Part shown: piece after piece, positions 24,071 to 36,213 of the stretch | Layout: every line of letters begins with the position of its first letter | How positions within the stretch are numbered: position 1 is the first letter of the stretch | DNA from: Thuidium tamariscinum | Lineage: Eukaryota; Streptophyta; Bryopsida; Hypnales; Thuidiaceae | Assembly (NCBI GenBank): GCA_947034885.2 | Contig: OX344751.2 | Coordinates: 10,478,001-10,542,000, forward strand | DNA length: 64,000 bases | Direction of reading: 5' to 3' | Translations under genes and position numbers: made by a program | Notes under the pieces: generated by a model | Told to the model about the DNA's origin: nothing | The model's input: the letters and a program-made list of their open reading frames with translations, nothing else | The model's database searches: none

Positions 24071-24480
24071 TGATAACTAGGCCTTGTGCAACTTCTTAAT
24101 TTTGAAAATTTTGAAATTTGAGCTCAAATGCAAATTCAATATACCATTTTCTTAAGAATCTCTATATCTTTCATACCACTAATCCAATTGGAATGATTCA
24201 AAGTTTTATATGTAGACAAAAATACAATCTATGAGAAGTTAATATGAGGAAAAAAAATTCAATTTTTAAGGGATTTTTTGGCTTCCTAACAAATTTCTTA
24301 TGGGGCTTTTATCAAAAAATTATCCTAATCAATAATTGAAATATAAAAGCATATTTTTCAAAAGATAATTTATTTTTTCTTATTTCAAAAAAATATAAAA
24401 TATAAAAACCAAAAAAATGAGAATATATGAACCTTCCTAAGATCCCTTTTGTCTTCCACAAGAATATAGGGACTAAGGGA
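24071..24480 (+). mobile_element. Decayed TTAA-family copy, right end
   Basis: It ends AGGGACTAAGGGA before TTAA (24,481-24,484). The preceding words CATACCACTAATCCAATTGG and GATTCAAAGTTTTATATG follow the family order. The left end was not found. Confidence 0.45.
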
Positions 24481-24484
24481 TTAA

Positions 24485-25495
24485 ATTACAAAGAAGCATT
24501 GTAAGAGCATCAAATAAATCTTGCAGTTGGGTGGGTTATGAAAATATGCATATCTATCTCATTGGACATGATGAAAGTGTGGTAACTTGGAAGGTATGTT
24601 AGTAGGTGATGTAACTAACTTTGGCCAATCACTTTGAATTTAGATGGTGGTTTTGATTTCAAGTAGAAATGAACAAAACAATTTATACTTTTAAACTTGA
24701 ATTGCAAAGTTCAAACTAAAATGTAAATATTTGTAGTAAAAAAAATGATGATCATTGTAAGAGATCCTCTATGCACAAGAAATTAAAAAAAGGTGCCCTA
24801 GAATTGTTAATTGTTCACAAAGGAACTAATTGTACTTATTATTTTTGAAAATTTGCATCATGTTTTCTTTTGGTGATATTGTGGACTTGACAATTTCATT
24901 CAACTTATTCAAAATAACTAATTAAAATCATTTGAGAGTTATTCTAATTACCTTCAATATCGAACAAAGGTAATTAATTTGATTTAATCCTTGAAGAATA
25001 TTTTAGTCATCAAATGACCACTAGAAATTTGGGTAGATTCCTAAGATGTTTGTTTTTGAAAATTTGATCATAAGTGTAGACATGTAAAGTGGGAACACCC
25101 CAAATTTCCACTTTTTAAAAAAAATTATTAGATTGATGAAGTTTTATAGAAGATTTCAATGTAACAAAGGAACATGTTACACTATGAGGAAATGTAGTCC
25201 AAGATGACAAGTTTATGACACACAATTGTTCAAAATGACAATAATCACATTGTTACATCCTTATCTTGTCAATTTGTAAGAACTTGTCAATTTGTTGTCA
25301 AGTTCTTAATTGATCTTTGATTACCCCCCCTCCTATTTTCAAGACAAAAATTGTCCATGGATGACATGAAGAAAATAAATGAGTGTAAAGATAGATGGTT
25401 TGTGAGAAATCCAAGGAAACCATTGAATATTTTACCAATGTAAACTTTAACCATGTGGCATCAATATCTTGGTTTGATAGATTGACGAAGAGGAT
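24485..25495. other. Intergenic AT-rich DNA
   Basis: No gene recognised. Confidence 0.5.
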
Positions 25496-26075
25496 AAGCT
25501 CTCTATATATACATGGATGGTAAGTGGTAGAACAACCCATGTGGGACATGTAAATCAAAAGTAAGAGCTCAACCACTCATAGTTAAGTTTGAAATAGGAA
25601 TTGCATTAAAACTATAATTTCAGACCTCATTTAGGTAAAGTAGGATATCTTCTTAAAACAAACTTTGAACTAAGAAAATGTGTAAAATCAAACTAAGTTT
25701 CATCTCCAAAAATCCGTTTGACATTTCAATCCTCTAATCAAAAGTTATGGACAATTTTCAGAGAGGGGTTGGAAGGAATATTATTTTTGACAATTTAAAA
25801 CTTTCTCTCTAAAATTTGACCATAACTTTTGATTGGAGGATTGAAATGTCAAACGGATTTTTGGAGATGAAACTTAGTTTGATTTTACACATTTCCTTAG
25901 TTCAAAGTTTTTCTTAAAAAGATATCCTACTTTACCTAAATGAGGTCTGAAATTCTAGTTTTAACACAATTCCTATTTCAAACTTAACTATGAATGGTTA
26001 AGCTCCTACTTCAAAATTACATATCCCACATGGATTGTTCTACCTCCTACCACCCCATGTGTATATAGAGAGCTT
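25496..26075. repeat. 580-bp fold-back element with ~280-base arms
   Basis: The left arm starts AAGCTCTCTATATATA and the right arm ends TATATAGAGAGCTT. Arms match for about 280 bases with a short loop around 25,775-25,800. Long perfect blocks include ATTTCAGACCTCATTTAGG with its complement and AATCCGTTTGACATTTCAA with its complement. Identity by eye is near 90%. A transcript across it would form a very long hairpin. Related sequence is at 666-875, and an arm-end fragment is at about 58,205-58,300. Confidence 0.85.
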
Positions 26076-27258
26076 CTCTTCTCCTCCCTAAACCATTGAA
26101 AATAAATGATTCAAGAAGCAAAGCAATCTAGTGGAGGAACCCTATGTTCTCCATATTTTTTATGTTCAATATTTGATAAATAAAATTCAAAGCAAAAGGG
26201 TGATACTTTGGTTATTGCTAATTTGAAGTCATGTCAGCATGGCAACTGGACCACTGACAAAGGAGCATATAGTAGAACAGAAGTTGACAAAAATTCTTTC
26301 AAAAGTGACAAAAAGTTGACAGAATTTTGTCAAATGACTCGCCAAATCAACATGTCCCCACTGACAAAGTAATCGACAAATTTCTGTCAATTTTCTTTTA
26401 AATAGGACACGGAAATCCTTGTAGTCTTATTCAAAAGCCACATGCAAAAGTACAAAGAGTCAAAGTCTTTTTAGTTGATGATACAAAACCATTTCTTGAT
26501 GAATAGGTACATATTGATTTAGGACATGAACAAACTATGAGCATCTCATCAAGTTGTAGTTTTAGGCACTTGATGCATTTGGATGACCCTACCTTATCTC
26601 TATTGGTGGAATATCATTATCTTAGATTAGTTGCTTCAATCTAAAGTTATATTCCTCAAACAAATGGTTAGTGCGGGCAACTTTGGACAATGTGCTATAA
26701 ATTCTTCTTTTCACTTAAAATTTTGCAAGTTTGTAACTAGAATGATATAATATACAACTATTGAAAAAAATTATAGATAATATAAAAAATTATTCTAAGG
26801 GGAGACATAGTTTCTTGATTATGTTTGGCATGGCCCAAAACAATCCATTTACTTTTAATTTTGAATGCGATAAGCTTGCAATCTACATGGCCAAAGTATT
26901 TGAAGGTTTTTCTACACATTCATATATTACTCTTGTACATTTTGTTTGGTTGTTATTATCATATTTTAAATCTATAGTTTATTTTGTTTTATTCTAAGTA
27001 CTAGAAAATGCATTATAATTTTTAGAAGTTGATGATATGACCATGTTCAAATGTTTATTTGAATACTTTTACGACAAAATCATTGTACATCTTATATCTA
27101 TCTTGTGATAGTTACACCATAAACAAAAATTTGGTTACAATGATCATGTATGAAGAGGGTTGGGATAAAATAGGATAAATGAGGTAAATTTTGTGAATAA
27201 ATTTGGAAGTAAATCACATTAGTTTTGAAAGGTTGTTTGTTTGTAAAGAAGAAACATT
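26076..27258. other. Intergenic AT-rich DNA
   Basis: No gene recognised. The 78-codon frame at 26,761-26,997 is hydrophobic and lacks a family signature. Confidence 0.5.
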
Positions 27259-27535
27259 AGGGGGGGAGGCTTCTAGAAGACTACAAGTTCCCACAATCTG
27301 AAAACACAAAAACTGCCCTAGGAACGCAAAATCGCAGGAATTCTACGTGATCGAGAGATTGCCACGTCATTCATTTATTTTTTTGAACTTTTTTTCATAT
27401 TTTAAGACCTAATTTATTTATTTAAAAAAAATTTAGGTAATTGTTGGCTGATAGCAGCCAACAGTTCCCTGGACAGTTTCAGGAACAAACCCTGAAATGA
27501 CCTTGCAGAGGCCTCCAATCCTTCCTAATGTGTAT
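27259..27535 (-). mobile_element. TA/GGGGA...TCCCC family element, 277 bp, reverse copy
   Basis: GGGGGGGAGGCTTCTAGAAGAC follows TA (27,257-27,258; motif abbreviated) and GCCTCCAATCCTTCC precedes TA (27,536-27,537). Internal GCTGATAGCAGCCAACAG and AACCCTGAAATGACC are the reverse complement of the left block at 2,680-2,750. AGAAGACTAC matches the complement of the right block at 4,570 and 41,420. Confidence 0.75.
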
Positions 27536-27537
27536 GA

Positions 27538-28335
27538 TTCCTTATAGAATAGCATGAACATTCTATTTGAGTTACATTTTTTAACCCTTAAAGAATGTAG
27601 TCCTATCACTAATATAGTTAATCAAAATCTATAAGAATCTATAATGGATAGGTATACACATCATCTATACAATTTCCTTGAAAGTCATGCATTGGACAAT
27701 TTTAGTCCTCAACCCCCTTTTACAGTTAAGCCAATTGAGATCAACAACTTGAGTAAAGTGAAATGTAGAGAAGCTCACTCCAAAATTAAGGTGAATGATA
27801 AATCTACTTTACTAGACCTTGGTTGTAGGAAAGAGCTTCTATTGTCTCAAGGTTCAAAATCAACCTTAGTAATAGGTCCAATGTTACGCTTTAGCATTTT
27901 TACACTAGCATAATACGTTGTCCTTGTAAGGTACATACACCCAAAATCAATATTGACTTCAAACCTTCACATTTAGATTCTTGCGTGAAAAATGACAATA
28001 TTTTTTTAGGATGGATAGAATCTAAACATTAGAACATAATATCACTTTATGATATGTATTTGTCACATAGTAGTAAAGTCACTTTGTTAAAATGTCTAGC
28101 AATGATAGGTGTGCAAACCTTTGTATATGTTCATGATTATTGACTTGTAGAGTTTTAGTTCCCAACACTCATGACTTTCCTCTCTATTTATTCTATAACA
28201 ATTATTTTGTCCACCTCAATGGTTCCCTAAGTTGCATGCATGGAAATCAAAGTTCCCTTGCAATGCACTTGTTTCCAATGTATTTCAACCTTTTAAATAT
28301 GATTATGGAGTTGAATTTATTTTTTTCATTTTTTG
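27538..28335. other. Intergenic AT-rich DNA
   Basis: No supported gene. An 89-codon frame at 27,644-27,913 has mixed composition but no recognisable domain and no sign of splicing to others. Confidence 0.45.
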
Positions 28336-28478
28336 TAAATTGCCAAAAGTGGAGATATTTCATTTTATTGTGGAGCTCCAAATCTCAACATTCATCCATA
28401 TATTAGATAGAAAATATCATATTAGCACATAATACATATCTATCATTCTATTTTCATCCATTGTTTGGCAATTTCATC
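28336..28478 (+). repeat. Dispersed repeat, copy 2
   Basis: TGCCAAAAGTGGAGATAT, TTCATCCATATATTAGATAG, AAAATATCATATTAGCACAT and CTATTTTCATCCATTGTTTG follow the order of the copy at 10,826-10,975. Confidence 0.6.
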
Positions 28479-28839
28479 CAACATATAAAAAAAATTGAAG
28501 TTTCTTAGCAATTTCATCCAAAATTATACTATTTTTTTCCTATAGGCTTGGTGCCAGGCCAAAAAATTTGGTGCAATTTTACACCAAATCGCCAGGAAAA
28601 AAAACATTATTATAGAGCAAAGATGTTGTTTGGTGATTAATCCATTAATTTGTTGAGGATAATGAATGAGGTTCAAGAGAATTGAAATCAATTTGCATTT
28701 TCTTTTTGATTACAATGTCATAGAATTTTGTTATGTGTAATATGATGGCAAATTTTATGTGTCAATGAACATTGTATGACCAATAAGAACTAGGGTGGCC
28801 CATGCCGTTGCCATGGTCTAATTTTTTTAATGTATAGAA

Positions 28840-29960
28840 ACTTCAAAATTCATTAACTTTCATGCTATAGGTTGGAACACCATGAATCAAAGCCCGTGCA
28901 CCCCTCCTCGTCGAGGACTTTCTGACAGTACCAAACATGCACCCAGAAGACTTACGGTCCGGGAGATCTCAACGTAACAAACATCCAAACAAACAAACAA
29001 ACAAACAAACAAACATTGTATCTTCATAGGGGGATTGGAGCTAATTTCAAATGAAAAATTCTGGGCAGGGCCCTCAGTTTCTCCTATGAATAATTGGGAG
29101 GATCCTCCTCCAACAATTGTCCTGGGAAGTTCATTGTATAGTAAAGTAGGGTACAAATCAAAATGGTATTTTTGAATTCACACGAAAAGAAATTTGAGTG
29201 CATCCACCTTTGACATCCTCTCAAGGGCTGAAAATTTTCAATTTCACCATGAATTTCTTGGCACAACATCAACTCAATGTTAATAACATGTGACCTAAAT
29301 TTCAAGGCCAAAAGATTCACATAAAAAGAGATATGTAAAATCTATCAACATGTGTAGCTATGGAAAAAAAATCATCGCTATCAACTTTGACAACCTCCTA
29401 AGGATTGCAAAATTTTTCTTTTACGATGAAATTTTTGCCATGAGTTTAAATTTATGTTGATAATATGTGTGCCAGATTTCAAGTTCAAAATATTCACTCA
29501 GAAAAAAGATATTTGAGATCTACCAACATATATAATTGTGAGGATGATTCCTTTACATTCCTAAGTCTAGAAATGGATTGACCCATTTGGTTTGAAGAAA
29601 GATTTTGAGGTATTTTTGGACATTATACAAATTCAGAGTTTAAACTTCTCTCAATTAGTTATGGATGAACAATTGTTGTCCATAGTGAAAAGATTCTCAA
29701 ACACTTTGTTGCCTAATAGTGTAGATAAAAGATTATAGGCAAGATAATTGATATGAAATTAATGGGGACGTAATTCCCTCCTTTTGATTTTTTATTATTG
29801 AGTAGCAATTTTTAGTCCTTGACATATCATATTCTTTCATGTATGGAGGCCTAAACTTACTTCAAAATATTTATCCCCAAAGCGAGGTCCAAATCTTCAA
29901 CAATATGTATTTTTAAACCCCTAAAGTCCTTTCAAGGGATTGTTGAAGGTTTAGGCTCAT
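28840..29960 (+). repeat. ~1.1-kb dispersed repeat, copy A (pair with 39,880-40,985)
   Basis: The two regions share ordered words. GCACCCCTCCTCGT / GCACCCCTCCTTGT is followed by a segment ending AACGTAACAAAC / CCATAACAAAC. About 1 kb later comes ACTTCAAAATATTTATCCCC / ACTTCAAAATACTTGTCTCC with GCGAGGTCCAAATC / GCAAGGTCAAAATC. An (AAAC)n run of about 30 bases lies at 28,985-29,014. No reading frame was recognised; type is unknown. Confidence 0.5.
29202..29536 (+). repeat. Diverged tandem repeat, two units of ~182 bp
   Basis: Unit 1 runs from ACCTTTGACATCCTCTCAAG to ATCTATCAACATGTG. Unit 2 runs from AACTTTGACAACCTCCTAAG to ATCTACCAACATATA. The offset is about 182 bases. It lies inside the larger dispersed repeat. 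Confidence 0.65.
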
Positions 29961-31075
29961 GCTGATGATTTCAATTTTTTTTAAATTTACTTTTGGGATC
30001 AAAATTGATCAAGATTTTAAAAAACATAAATGTTATTTCAATTGGTGACCAAGAGCAAATTTTTTACCACAATGGCAATGACACAATGAGTCCAAATTAG
30101 GCAAAGGTGGGAAATCAAAATAAACTTGGAAGAAATTTATTTTTTATAGCGTATATTTTTCCTATGTGGAAAAATTTGGTTCATTACATTTGGATAAGTG
30201 ATGTGAAGTTACAAAGCTTTGTGTTTTGTGGGTGCCCCTTGGAAAATTCTTGAGAAAATAATGTATTTGATTTGTTCTTGAACTCACTTTTTAAGAACTT
30301 AAGATAAAAAATTGCACATGTTTGAGTTTGATTTTTAGAACAATCCCTTTCATGGGAGTATCATGTTTCCATTCTATTTTAGAGCTATCAAATTTCATTT
30401 TCTCCTTCTATCTTGTATTCACTTGAACTTAAAAAGTTTTTTTTATTATAGACTTAAAAATATTTTAAAGTGTTTTTTCTTCTACTAAAATGAATCTTCA
30501 ACTCAATTATTCAATAAAAAAATTACTTTACAATCTATAGTACAAAAACTTTAGTTTAAGAAGATTCAAAGCCTTATAATCTAGTTGTAATAGAAACAAA
30601 CAAATTTGTTTTCTTTATTTAAAAATATATATATCTTGTGATCAATAAAATCATAATTTTTTAAAAATTCCTCTAAAAAATTTCATAATAATCTAGTGGA
30701 GGATTTTATATTTGGATATGCAGAAAAGAAAAATGTTTAGATTTGTTGTTGTTTGTAATGAAAATGGTAGTTTGAGTGTTTTGTGATGGAAAAATGGTTT
30801 TGGAACTTGAATAGTAAATAAATTCAAGTGTTGAATCTTGGAGTCAACTTATTTAAAAACATCATTCCAAATTTTTGGAGTAAATATCCACCACTAATTG
30901 TAAATTCAATGTGTTTAACTTTAAATTGTAGGCTTTTCTAGTTCTTCCAAAAGGTGAAGTTTTATCTTCCAATATTTTTAGAAAAAATATTTGTGACCTA
31001 AAATTTGTGCATTTTAGTCAATGCATTATAAAATGGATTTTTTTTAATTTAAGATATTTTCATATTCATGATCTT
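29961..31075. other. Intergenic AT-rich DNA
   Basis: No gene recognised. Confidence 0.5.
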
Positions 31076-31950
31076 TAACACTTTACATTCCTTGACTATA
31101 TTTACTCCAAAAACAATTTAAAACTACCATTTCTAGTAGCAATACCAATTTTTTTCTTAAAACATTTTTTAGATTTGTAATTGTAGGATCTTGTAGCAAA
31201 TTAGTTTGTGAATACGTGCAAAAAATTTATGAGTTTTTCAATGTGTGCATTGCAAGATACTTGCATTTGAATGCTCAAAAATCTTTTTTTCACCCTGCAA
31301 AAAATAAGGCAATTGCACTTTTGAAGGCAAAAATCATATGAAAAATATTCCAAAATGGTTATGCCTTTTTGGATTAATTTTTGAGGCCAAGTAGGATACT
31401 TTCCTAAAAAATAATATCTAAAAAACAATAGCATATGATTGTAATTACAAAATTGTTAAGAATTTATTTATTAAATTAAAAAATGCCAATTCTAATGGTT
31501 GCACTATTGTAATAAACAATCTACATCCTATGATTTTATTTTTTCAAAAAATACTAAAAATTGAGTAAAATAAAAGACTTTAAAGTTTAGAGTAGAAAAT
31601 CCATAACCACCCACAAACAAAAAAAAATCATAACTTTTGACTCATTGATCAAAACATAATGATTCAAAGCTTTACATGCGTACATAAATGAAGACAATTA
31701 ATTTCAATTTTCTGTTTCTAGAAAAAGTGTTCTTTTCCAATATACCCAAATTGCTCAATTACAAAAAATATATATATTAGGCCGTAACTTTTGACTCATA
31801 TTTTCAAATGTAAATTTTTAGTATATATAAAATATATTCCTTGTCCACACCTTCTATTAAAATTTGGGTTCAAAATATGAAAATCTCCAATGATACATAC
31901 TTGCCCAAAATTGTTGTGTTGCCAAATTTAGCAAGTTGGTCCTTTAGGGA
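31076..31950 (+). mobile_element. TTAA-family element, forward copy
   Basis: The right end is GGTCCTTTAGGGA before TTAA (31,951-31,954). The left end is degraded near TTTAACACTTTACATTCC. The body matches 12,776-13,701 (CTCATTGATC, TTCAAAGCTTTACATG, CCTTGTCCACACCTTCTATT) and 62,800-63,730. No open frame resembling a transposase. Confidence 0.65.
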
Positions 31951-31954
31951 TTAA

Positions 31955-33568
31955 TCTTTAGAAGTTTGACATTGAAGTTGAAGAATTTTTTCAAAGACTT
32001 TTGCAATACTTATTAGAATGATACAAAGCAAAGCTTCATATTTAGATTATGAAATTTAACATCCATCCTAAAATTTCAAGCTAAAATTTCAAATTACAAA
32101 GTCAATAAAGAATGCTTGAATTTTCAAAAAGATCAAAGTAGGCTTTTTACTCCTTTACAGGTTATTATCTTGTTGATTTGCATTTGTAATAAGGTCTCTA
32201 CAAGCTAACAAAATTTGTTCACAATGAATCTTCTTTCATTTGTGTCAAAATATAAACAAATGAATGCAACAAAAATTAATTTAATTAGTGCAAGATCTAC
32301 TAATTGTTTTGCATTTCTTAATTTTACTAAAAAGTTAACTAACTCCAAATATTAATGACATTAGAAAAAACAAGATACTGTTTTTATGTTCTACAAAGTT
32401 ACAAAATATATAAAAATAAAATGATTACTAGTAGAATAGTATTGTATAAAACAACTAACATGTCTTACACAATTTGAACCAACTTGAGCACTTGCAACTA
32501 TTTAATTAAACCTCTCCAAAGTTAATTGCAAATAGTATCATTATTTAAGAAATATAGCTCTCAAATTAGAGTTATCCTATTAATTTTGATGCATGGAAAG
32601 AAAATTGCAACAATATTTATGACATTTCAATGAAATGAGACTTTTACATGTCTACTTCTCTTCACTATTCCTAAGCATCTAGACTCATTTATGGAATTAA
32701 TGATTTTGGAAAAATCATCACAAAGTACAATTTGGAAGAATATTTTGGAATTGAGATGCAAATAAAAGTTATATAATTTGAATTTTAGATTCTATTCATG
32801 TAGTTAAATTCACTATCGCTAAAATCAATATTTTTCTATAAGTTTTGAGAAAAAAAATTCTAAATTCCTTCTAAATTCAATTATAAGAAAAATATTGTCT
32901 TTTTTTGAGTAAATTTTGTTGATGTGTATTTGAAATGAGGTCTTGATATGGTGATTTTTATAAAAAATTGTGTTTTTTGATTCTATAACCTCATTTTTGC
33001 AATTCCAAGTTTGAACTAGAGTCAATGCAATTTTGGCTTGGTCAACTACTTGACATACTTTTGCATTTTTGATTTTAGAAAAATATGTATTCTGCTAATG
33101 CAACCTTTGGATAAGACAACAACTTCATAAAGTATCTCTAAAAATTAGAATGACATTCATTCAAGTTGTAATAAAAAAGAAAATCTAAATTTCATTTTGT
33201 ACATTGTTTGAAAAATTGGATGTTGGAGCCCTTCAAGGTTAATATGTAGAATATGACCTATAAATTTGATGCAACTCCTAAAGTACACCATTTAATCTTG
33301 GAAGGATGTCAAAGACAATAAATGTCTAGAAGATGATTTTCTTGATTATTGTAGACCATGGAATGTGCCCAGTAGTTCAAAAATTGAAACAATTTTTATG
33401 ATTGAAAATGATTTGATTTTAGCCCCATTGGTGCATCTTTCATTTCTACAATGACCTTGAAAATCATCCCTTGGCACTTTTAATATCCAAGGTTAATAGC
33501 AAATTCTAAACTTTTGCTAAAAAATACAATCTATGCATTTGAAATTTGAAACTACATCAAAATTTTAA
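31955..33568. other. Intergenic AT-rich DNA
   Basis: No gene recognised. A segment at 32,000-32,170 resembles 41,940-42,100 and the complement of 33,600-33,700, which suggests further worn repeat copies. Confidence 0.45.
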
Positions 33569-33760
33569 CCCCTCAAGGACCAAAGAGCACATTTTGGGCC
33601 AATATTGACTTCATAATTTGAAATTTTGTATGAAATTTCTAGGATGGATACTAACCACTCTAATCTAAGTGTAAAGCTTTGTTTCACATCATTCCAAAAT
33701 CTATTGCAAAAATTAAAAGGTTTTTTAAATTTTAAATTTGAAACAGGGCACCAAGAAAAA
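33569..33760 (-). mobile_element. TTAA-family terminus, reverse orientation
   Basis: CCCCTCAAGGACCAAAG directly follows TTAA (33,565-33,568). The following ~190 bases resemble the complement of sequence near 31,990-32,170. The opposite end was not placed; a candidate is TAGTCCTTTAGGAAT near 34,976. Confidence 0.45.
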
Positions 33761-35598
33761 GTGTTATAGGAAAATATTTATTAACTTATTTGGATTGTAC
33801 ATATTGATGCCTATTCAAAAACACTTGAACCATTCAATTATAAATAGTGAGATGAAATTCATATATGGAGTTTTATTTTGTAGGCAACGAGGATTAAAAA
33901 AACATACAAAGTCATCATTTTCTCTCAATTTTCAAATTTTCAAAAGAATAAAAAAAGATTGGATATGAAATTAACTATTGAAACATTCTCACCATTGGAA
34001 TTTTCATTTCTCAATTTTAGATAAGAGTAACAGTTATTACTAATTTCTTTTCTTTTTTCATTCAACACCATCTTTCACTTGATAATTCTTTCAAAGACAA
34101 AAACAAAAGTTATTCTAATTAAATTTTTTGTGTATCCTCAATTCATTTTAGCTAAAATTTGCAAAGTTGTAGGAAGTGTATTTTTATCTTTAAAATGCTA
34201 AAAGACAAAACTTCAATTTTAGAAGAGCTAGAAACACCCACATTTTAAATTGTAGGCACATTGAACTTATAGTTGGTTAGGTTATTAATTTGGAAATTTT
34301 GTGATGATGTACTTGAAAAAGTTAGCCAAATTGTCCTAGAGATAGATTAAAAAAGTATAGTTGAAGATTTTAGCTTTGTTATTATGAACAAGTATTTTGA
34401 AGCTATTTTAAGGCCTCTAAATATGGAAGAAATTTAGGATTGCACCCTTGTAAGATTGTAGGCATTCAAACTTTGAACAATGGATGAATGCAATTCAAAC
34501 ACATCATTTTCAAGTACACAAAAATGTTTTTTTTTCATCCATCGATGTTTTCAAAGATTTTTGTGTTAGTTCTTTAACATTTATACAATATAGATAGTAA
34601 AGACTTTGCTGTGTAGATATTCTACATTCAATAGGTGTTGGTAGGTCAAGCCTCAAAAAATAACACTTTTAGTTTTAAAAATTAAAAATTGGCTTGAATA
34701 TGAAAATAAAATAAAAATCTTAAAAAATCAAGTCGTTCAAATTTAACATTTTGAACTTAAAAAAGAAGAACTCTTGCAAAATTCACAAATACTTATTCTA
34801 TAGTTGATTTTCAAGGGAATTTTTAATTTTTGGCTTGTATACTAGTTGATCTAAACACATGTACATGATTTATGAATCATGTTCTACAACTATTGTTCAA
34901 GAGACATTGTTAAATTATTATATTAAATTGCATTTTTAATACATCTTTACAATTTTGAAAATTTAAACCACCTCTAGTCCTTTAGGAATATAATTCCTAA
35001 TGAGTGAAGGCAAAGGGAGTACTTTCAAATGGAACCAAATGACCAATACTTTGAATGATTCATTTGCTCATTTTTTTTTGTGATTACATGGAATGAAACT
35101 AAAGGATCTTGTACTTCATACTATTTACTTGCATACATTAGTAGGTATTGAAGTTTATAGTTTTATCTATGTTAATGGAAAAGAAGACAACACACTTTGA
35201 AGGAGCTAATTTAGTGAAAATGTTTTGAAATGATGACCATTTTGTGTCAATGAAAGAAAAGAGAATTGCTAGAATGCTTGTCAATGAATTTTGCAACAAT
35301 CTGGTTAATATGGAATTTTGGGTGGAGCTTCTAATGCATGGAGGTCCTTGAAATGAGAGTACTATTTGTACAAAAAGCAAGAATGGGTACACTTTTCTTC
35401 TCCTTGAAATCCTAGGATTTGCCTTTTTTGAGGCTGGCAACAATTACATTAGCTAGCTCTTTTCAATTCATAGTCAAATTGAACAAAAAAGAAACATGAA
35501 CTGTGAACTACAATTTGGAGTTGGCAATTATTGCCACTTTTGGATATATTGTGTGAACAATGTATCTAAAAGTGGTAATAACTACAAATTTTAATTTT
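33761..35598. other. Intergenic AT-rich DNA
   Basis: No gene recognised. The frame at 35,138-35,443 (minus) has no family signature. Confidence 0.5.
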
Positions 35599-35661
35599 AA
35601 AATTTTAAGTTTTAAAATTTTAAGTTTTAAAATTTTAAGTTTTAAAATTTTAAGTTTTAAA
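35599..35661. repeat. 15-bp tandem repeat (AAGTTTTAAAATTTT)n
   Basis: Four to five near-perfect copies of a 15-base unit that is itself almost palindromic, followed by a C-rich run (CCCCTCCCCCCCTCC). Confidence 0.9.
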
Positions 35662-36213
35662 ATCCCCTCCCCCCCTCCTTCTTGTAGTTTTCAATAAGCA
35701 ACTTCATTGACAAACGATATGGGATAATGCATCCCATATCCTGTATCAATATATGAATTTTGTACTATATATGTACCATATTTGTATGCATATTTAGTAT
35801 TCACTATATATTTTGTATATCATATTATATCCGCATCCATATTTGAACGACTTAGATTAAATCTCGTAAGATCAACGGATCCTGGTTTTTTGAGAAATCA
35901 ACAGTGATTTTGAAGGTAAGCTATTTTTTTTAAACAATCAATGGCCTAAAAAAAATTTGAGAGAAAAGGGGGGGCTAATTAATTGGCCAAGGGTGGTATG
36001 CCACTTTTGGGTACATTTTGAACTACACTACACCATTCAATTATAAAAATTCCATAGGATGATAAATTTCTTTAAACTTGTCAGTGGATTCATAATGTAG
36101 TCTATTTCTTTGAAGTAATTTTGGTTTTGAAAAGAACTCAAAATTAGAGGACAAATAGCTTAAGAAAGAGGGGTAGTGGCCAAAAATGGTCATTTGGGTC
36201 ATGAGGGGTTTAA
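35662..36213. other. Intergenic AT-rich DNA ending at a TTAA-family terminus
   Basis: No gene recognised. The last bases (AAAATGGTCATTTGGGTC...GAGGGGTT) look like the right terminus of another TTAA-family copy that abuts the next element. Confidence 0.45.

Noticed and set aside
27644..27913. 89-codon frame with mixed composition
   Set aside because: No recognisable domain, no splice partners and no supporting composition change. It could be a relic but is unsupported.
28985..29014. (AAAC)n repeat as a possible CRISPR-like or array structure
   Set aside because: It is a plain tetranucleotide microsatellite without spacers.
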